From Diabrotica undecimpunctata (lineage: Eukaryota; Arthropoda; Insecta; Coleoptera; Chrysomelidae), in NCBI RefSeq assembly GCF_040954645.1, contig NC_092810.1, forward strand, positions 73,394,660 through 73,458,659: 64,000 nt of DNA, given 5' to 3'. Both the position numbers and the translations under genes were made by a program. The notes under the pieces were generated by a model. That model was not told the DNA's origin. It was given only the letters and a program-made list of their open reading frames with translations, and searched no databases. Each line of letters starts with the position of its first letter. Position 1 is the first letter of the stretch. This document shows, piece by piece, positions 58,385-64,000 of this stretch.

Positions 58385-59996
58385 TTTCTTCAGGTATTTC
58401 ATTATCAAGTTTCAATTTTCTTCCCCATAGCAGCGCTGATTTTGGAGTTTTTCCAAGCAGCATCTGAAAACAAAATTAATGTACATTTATAAATTGAACA
58501 AAATAATTTCGGATATAGTTTATTATACTTTGCTTATTGTGAAAAAATCATTACTCAAAGGCTTAAAATTAAACACATGAATTTCAAGTCTGTAGTTTTA
58601 ATAAATCTCGCCTGAACTAGAAGAATACCAACCCAACCATTGGTATTTATTTCTAATGACCAAATGAGCAGTAATTACACTTTGACATTTAAAAAATAAA
58701 AATAACAGTGTATAAATAAAATATACGGCCAAAAACAAACCTTCATCTCATATCTCTAGCTGTAGTCCTTAAAGCAATCTCATAGCCAGACCTGAACATT
58801 TGTGAGTTGGTAAATTTTGCGATCTAAATTACATATAAGACACAGTTAACCATATGTTTCATCGGCTGTATGTGGCCACTTAAGCGATAGTGTAAACTTT
58901 TAAATGTACCTTAAATTGATTTATGTTTACAAGTTACAAACCTTTTAAAATCATAACTATATGTGTGGCTTCAAAAGCTTTATATTGCTTTTCCCCTGGC
59001 CAACTATATTTTCCATGAATTTTATTGCGGATTAACTTCTTAAGACTTCGCCTAACAAATTCGTTTATAATCTCCTCACCAATTTTGGAAAGCTCATTAT
59101 CCTAAAATATAAACCAGCATATAACGGTAATCTAACTACCCCACGAACTTGATCATCCATGCTTAATTATTTTAGCTTAAGCTATCTAATAAAAAACAGC
59201 CTCTGTTACAAAATCAATCAAACATTCATTTGCAAATTTTGGTTTCTCATAACCATGGTAAATGCCTATTAAACCTACAATTTTTGGTAAACAAATTACA
59301 CAATCTAGGATAAAACTGACTACTAGAACTCTTTTTAGTGGGATTCCAGCCAAGTTTACACAAATTTCTATATCATTGTTTTTTTGCGAAAATAAAAACA
59401 ACTTTGAAATTTGAATCATATGGATCAGCGTATTTTTTTTAAATCAAAGTAGAAATATTTTACAGGGCAAACGTCCTTAAATTTAAGTTCTCTGGGTGAA
59501 GCAAGAAGGGTTCTAGCATTTGAAGGCAAATGAGAAAGATTAGGAACTTCTTTATGAATTTTTAATAAATCACCTAGTATTTTAAAGGACAAAGTCCAGT
59601 TGCATAATTAAATCGAAAAATTACAAACATCTCCATAAGGTTCTCCAGAATTCTCTTTACAACCATGTTCAGACTATTCTTCAGTTTCATTGAAAGAAGA
59701 GCTTTGTAAAGGATCTAAACCAGAATGGTCGTCCACGTGGTCCATTTGAATTATTTTAGGTACTTAACATGGTGTTGATAAAAAGTTTAAATCAGAAGTA
59801 TTGTAATTGAACTGTAACTGAACTATTTAAACTGAAACTCTCACTCTCATCAAAATGATCAGTTTCGGAGGGATTCCGAAGTAAGGATTGAAGATGGAAT
59901 ATCGGGGTTATTAATATTTTCAACAATATTCTCTACGTTTTTCGTAACCATCCTTTCTTGATGACGCTTAGAAACAAATCGTTTTCTTTTAAACAT
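58385..59996 (-). pseudogene. Spliced transposon gene with DUF4806-like C-terminus
   Basis: The start is placed at 59996 (MFKRKRFVSKRHQERMVTKN), a basic N-terminus. Downstream the minus strand reads LLKIHKEVPNLSHLPSNART with LLASPREL (59570-59500), then NNDIEICVNLAGIPLKR and GIYHGYEKPKFANECLIDFV (59390-59200). This is the conserved core of a large insect transposon-associated family. After an acceptor-like TATATTTTAG near 59104 an exon gives DNELSKIGEEIINEFVRRSL, then KLIRNKIHGKYSWPGEKQYK and AFEATHIVMILK, a DUF4806-like module. It ends at a donor-like AAGGTTTGT. A further acceptor (TTTGTTTTCAG) precedes MLLGKTPKSALLWGRKLKLD, ending EIPEEI at about 58385. Several stops suggest it is inactive, or that more introns exist than I can place. 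Confidence 0.6.
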
Positions 59997-60324
59997 AACT
60001 AATTTTAGGAATAATTACACTTATTATATATTAATATTATTAATTAACTTATTATTATTAAATTGTAATAAAAAATTATAATTTTACTTTTAGCAAACTT
60101 ATACCATCGTGGAAACTAGAATAATAAAACAGTTGTAACGAATTAGCTAGAAATTAAAGATTTTTACACTTTACCTAAAAACAAAAACATGTTTTGGATA
60201 TATTAAACTATACAATTTTTAATTAATCATGATTTAACCTTTTCGCTTTTAATTATTTTATTAACGTAAATAATGTTTTATTCTATTGAAATATTTGCTA
60301 TTTGATCCCATAATTGGTAAATGT

Positions 60325-60540
60325 CGGACGTCCAGTAAACGTCCGAGCACGAACGTCCAGGGAACGTCTGAGTACGGACGTTCAGGGAACGTCCGAGTAC
60401 GGACGTCCAGAGAAGGTCTATATTTAGTCCACCCAAAGTACGTCCCTCTTCGTATGTCCCAAGTACGTCTGTTTAACATACAGGGACGTCTGGACCAAAA
60501 CTGGACGTATATTGGACGTCCAGAGGACGTCGTGTGTTAC
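60325..60540. repeat. Right ACGTCC motif array
   Basis: About 15 copies of ACGTCC or GGACGT occur, including direct repeats of CGTCCGAGTACGGACGTCCA with variants. It is the opposite end of the element that starts near 56494. Confidence 0.9.
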
Positions 60541-60545
60541 TATGG

Positions 60546-61129
60546 TTGTACTTGCCAATATTCTAGTCTAAGAGTGCCTTACTTAGTGAATATTCGTTTT
60601 AATTTTTAATGTGTGTTGGATTTTAAAATTGTGTAACAAAATTTTATTTAAATTATTCTTTTTGTTTGAGCTTTCAATTTTTTTCAAATTTCTTATTTTT
60701 TACTTATTAATACTTTTTCTTTTAATTATAAGCATTTTAGAATTAATTCTAAAAGGCTTACTAGTGTTATTTTAATACTTCATTCAATTGAATAAATTTT
60801 ATCCAGTTTGATTCAGTTCATGTTTTCGTGAAAATGTTAAAATATTTTTATATTGTCAAAAAAAATTCTCTTTAGAAGAAATTTATTATAAAATGATACA
60901 TTAAATATATGATTACAATAGATAAAAATCAATTTAACGATAAAAACATGGATCCTATCACAAATAAACCAGTTACCTGTTTAAAAAGTTATTTAGTTAC
61001 CCAACGAAATCCTTGATTGAAAAAACTTTGATTTCGATATTACACGTATTTAGCACATCCTTTTCTCTTTTTGTGATGCCATAACTAATATGGGCAAAGG
61101 CCAGTTCTATGTTTATTTTTATTTGTGAT
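60546..61129. other. No gene recognised
   Basis: AT-rich spacer. Confidence 0.4.
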
Positions 61130-62260
61130 GTGTGTCAATAACTATACTTCTTCTTCTTCTTCTATTGCCTATCTGTTTCGGATGTTGGCAACCATCATAG
61201 CAATCTGCATTTTGCACACTACTGATCTGAAAAGATTTGTGGTTGTTATGTTAAACCGTGTACTTACATTTTTCAGCCAGGAAATCCTTCGCCTTCCTGG
61301 TCCTCGTTTTCCTTTTACTTTTCCTTGTAGAAATAATTGCAGCAACCCATATGTTTCGCTGTTTCTCATGATGTGACCGAGGTATTTGATTTTGTACGTC
61401 TTTGCTGTGGTTACCAACTCTTTTCCTTTTTAAATTTTTAATAAAACGTCCTGGTTAGTAACGTTTCGGTATGGGATATCTTCAGGATAATACTGCAATT
61501 TTTCAGGTAGCGTCTGTGATATTCCACGACCCAACTCCGTACAACATATAGCAAATATATAACATCGTAGAAACCTGATTTTTACGGGTACTGATAAATC
61601 ATCGCATTTAAATAGCTTATCCATGTTTTGAAATACAGATCTTGCTTTCTCTATCCTACATTAATTTGAGATCTAAGGAATGATCCCAATTGTCATTGCC
61701 GTTCGTACCAAGGTAGGTGTATGTTTTTACTCTGTCTGTTGTTTGACCATTCACACTGATTCGTCCAATTTGCTGTTCGTTCTTAGAGATCATCATACAT
61801 TTTGTTTTCTTATTGTTTAGTGAAAGTCCATATCGTTGACTTGCTTTTGTGATTCTATTCATTAACTTCTGGAGGTGTTCATGACTGTCAGCGAATACCA
61901 CTGTGTCATCTCCATATTGATATATTCTCCATTAATTCGAATCCCGGCTTCAACATCCTCTACTACTTTTTGAAAGATTTCCTCAGAGTATATGTTTGAA
62001 TAGCAGGGGTGATATTATACATCCCTGTCGGACTTACGTTTGATTTTGATATCATCGGATTTCCTGCCACTGTATGGATAGACGATGTGTGATTCCAGTA
62101 AAGATTGCTAATAATGCTTTCTGGTAATCAATGACGCATGCATAGTACTCAGTTGACGTTGACAATACTAACTTAGGCCGTTCTCTTGATTCTTCATTCT
62201 TAACAATAATGATAATGCCCTAATCCCGTGATTTCCAGCTATTTAACTTACGTGGGTTTG
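61130..62260 (-). pseudogene. LINE relic: reverse transcriptase end to C-terminus
   Basis: On the minus strand, broken text near 62040-61910 holds VRQGCIISPLLF (motif B) and the active site YGDDTVVFAD. The frame 61901-61656 gives LQKLMNRITKASQRYGLSLN, TKCMMISKNEQQIGRISVNG and TYTYLGTN (thumb). The region 61624-61430 gives MDKLFKCDDLSVPVKIRFLR. Finally 61417-61169 gives YKIKYLGHIMRNSETYGLLQ and KRGPGRRRISWLKNV, with a C-terminal MVANIRNR. Order and spacing match the end of an RTE/jockey-like ORF2. At least three frameshifts or stops occur. The AGAAGAAGAAG run at 61146-61162 may be its tail. Confidence 0.85.
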
Positions 62261-62284
62261 TTGATATATTATTGTTTTTTACTT

Positions 62285-62460
62285 GTTTAATTTGTACACA
62301 TTATTTAATAAGCTTTTGATTACATTACAAATTTCACTAGGTCAGAGTGTGTCCTCGTTACAACGATATTTTCATTGTCGTAACCAAATAATATATTTTC
62401 GCAAATGTGTTATTAAAAACGTTATTAAAAAGATTACTTAAATCTGATGCTTAATTAAAT
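62285..62460. repeat. Dispersed repeat shared with 37640-37830
   Basis: It shares AATTTGTACA, CTTTTGATTACATT and TTCACTAGGTCAG in the same order, and ends near CCCGTTACAT. Confidence 0.65.
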
Positions 62461-63309
62461 CCCGTTACATCCCTATCCCTCAGAAGAAAAATTTTCTGAG
62501 TGCTGTTCGTTTTCAATCAATTACATGAACTGTTTTTACTCTTCCCTTCCGAAAGAAGAAAATTTTTCGTGTCATCTTCAACTGATTACTGTACATATAT
62601 ACATTATTTACATTCAGTATTTACATATACATATGTATAGAATTATATACAAATTTTTGGTAAATATTTCCTTATATCTAAAATTTTTTTCCAATTTAGT
62701 AACCTCGCCTAACCAAACATCAGCATATTATAAAGTGACCATGATTGTTCCCTTGTAATATGCTATTTATTATCCTTTATTATGCCTTAGATTAGCTTAA
62801 TATTTTACCTACGTTTTTTTTTTAACGTTAAATCATTTAGATTATATTACATATTACCCCCTATTAAGTTATTATGTGGTTGATTACATATTATATCTTA
62901 CCCCCTATTATGTGCACATAATATTTACAATAACCTTTACATATTATAAATAATGAATAAAAATTTATAATAATAAAATCTTATATTAATTCTTGTATTA
63001 ATTCTTGCATTAATTCTTGGTACCAAGTAATAGTTCCGTTTTCACTTTGCATATACACTATTAATAACTTTGACATCTCACAATAAAGTTTTGTCGTTTT
63101 ATTCATTTATTCATTTATCCCTATTTCTTTTGTTTAACTACTACTATACAGTCTAACATTTTTCTTTTTGTTATACACATTTTAAATATATATATTGTAC
63201 GAACTTAAAACTATATTTACATATTATTACATATATTCATTTAAATATATTTTTATATATTATTTGCATTCAAAAGTACATGTATATATTACGAGTATAT
63301 TCATTGACT
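62461..63309. other. No gene recognised
   Basis: Very AT-rich. Short local duplications such as TTACCCCCTATTA (62855 and 62910) and TTAATTCTTG are present. Confidence 0.4.
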
Positions 63310-63670
63310 CTAATTGTAGCAAAGTATTGTTTCCTTAATTATTCTAGCTATAAACTCTGTGCCTTGGTCTGCTATTATTTTTCTGGGTACTCCATACCTC
63401 AAGATAAATTTTTCTACCAATGATTTGGCTACTGTTTTGGTTTATTTTATTTTCTATTACATATTTTTCTACGTAGTTGCTTAATTTGCATTGTACGTCA
63501 ATATATCTGTTTCCATTTTCATCCATGTACATTTTCATGGGTTCCCTGTTTATGATTTAGTGCTTATGCCTTTGGCAGTCGTCGCATCTCTTCACATTTC
63601 ACATATTTCTCAACATTTCTTCGTAATTCGTTCCAGAAATAGTATTAACTTATATTTCTGTATTTAATAT
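63310..63670 (-). pseudogene. Gypsy integrase relic
   Basis: On the minus strand, KRCDDCQRHKH (Cys pair of the zinc domain, about 63590-63560) is followed by REPMKMYMDENGNRYIDVQC. After a deletion or shift, KTVAKSLVEKFILRYGVPRK and IIADQGTEFIARII hold the second catalytic Asp. The first core block and the Glu block are missing. Stops are present. No LTR was identified. Confidence 0.75.
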
Positions 63671-64000
63671 ATCCTATTTATTCTTCCATATCCTTCCTGT
63701 AACATGTGGAAGTCGTTACTTATAACTCTTCTTGATCTGCTTATCTTGTACTATATTATGTATTGATTGTATTATGTTTATCTTGTACTATACAAGCTTT
63801 TATACTTTCCTTAAAATAATTATTTTTCTCTTCGTATTTCATTAAGAATTGGTTGATTCTTATTTTTCATCTCTTCTTATTCTCATTTTTCATTATTATC
63901 ATTTTCTTTATAATCTTCTGCACTCATATTTGTGAGCCAAAATCTCACCAAGTCTCTCCGAGGGTCTTGATACTTCCTCTTGCATCGTAAATAAAATTTT
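63671..64000. other. No gene recognised
   Basis: AT-rich, possibly the decayed upstream part of the gypsy relic; nothing can be assigned with support. Confidence 0.35.

Larger units (their letters stand above)
56494..60545 (-). mobile_element. DNA transposon with ACGTCC subterminal arrays and a DUF4806-type split gene (EnSpm/CACTA-like, tentative)
   Basis: Dense arrays of ACGTCC/GGACGT lie at 56501-56770 and 60325-60540. The outer ends form imperfect inverted repeats: AGCAGACTACGTCC and AACACACGACGTCC, followed by TGGACGTCCA on both. A minus-strand, intron-containing gene lies between. Subterminal motif arrays bound by the transposase are a hallmark of CACTA elements, and related insect genes occur in such transposons. 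I found no clean 3-bp target duplication, so the class is an inference. A LINE tail (57636-57840) has inserted inside. Confidence 0.65.

Overview
The window is repeat-dominated, AT-rich eukaryotic DNA, most likely from an insect with a large transposon-filled genome; a beetle is my guess, not something the sequence proves. The pointers are several BEL/Pao and Ty3/gypsy LTR retrotransposons, a TAA-tailed Dong/R4-type LINE array, RTE/jockey-like and R1-like LINE pieces, a Penelope-like element, Tc1 and mariner-related DNA transposons, a spliced DUF4806-type transposon gene, and many TA microsatellites. I found no convincing single-copy host gene, tRNA, rRNA or CRISPR array.

Layout. 1-7.0 kb: AT-rich DNA with a MITE-like element (1492-2285), two short hairpins and a dispersed repeat beside a TA microsatellite. 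7.0-25.0 kb: one old minus-strand BEL/Pao copy (integrase near 7.3 kb, gag near 24.9 kb) split by younger insertions. These are a LINE with an inverted 5' half (8.3-10.4 kb), a structurally complete BEL element (10795-17860, CCTGT target duplication, tRNA-Tyr primer site), a foldback element (18384-18917) and a gypsy element (19129-24236). Two further foldbacks sit inside the LINE and inside the young BEL gag. 25.4-33.0 kb: four head-to-tail pieces of a Dong-like LINE joined at (TAA)n tails. 33.0-37.1 kb: a gypsy relic, the 3' end of a Penelope-like element, and a 0.7 kb palindrome between two TA tracts. 37-48 kb: LINE tails, a mariner-related element (41135-42320), a gypsy gag-protease relic and another foldback. 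48.8-51.3 kb: R1-like LINE and BEL relics. 52.7-54.8 kb: a Tc1-like element with about 370-bp inverted repeats. 56.5-60.5 kb: a transposon edged by ACGTCC arrays and carrying an intron-containing DUF4806-type gene. 61-64 kb: another LINE relic, a dispersed repeat and a gypsy integrase relic.

Three observations stand out. (1) The gypsy polyprotein at 19456-20841 continues past integrase into a macrodomain-like module and a CCCH zinc finger, and its gag begins with a SAP-like domain. (2) Five palindromic elements, a single-arm repeat and the Penelope-like 3' end share a short hairpin followed by GAAA (usually CGAAAC); three of the palindromes have 12-13 bp target duplications confirmed by the interrupted host reading frame. 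This suggests a family of foldback retroposons related to Penelope-like elements. (3) The Dong-like copies appear to insert into each other's TAA tails. Nearly every coding region here is a mobile-element gene, most of them broken.
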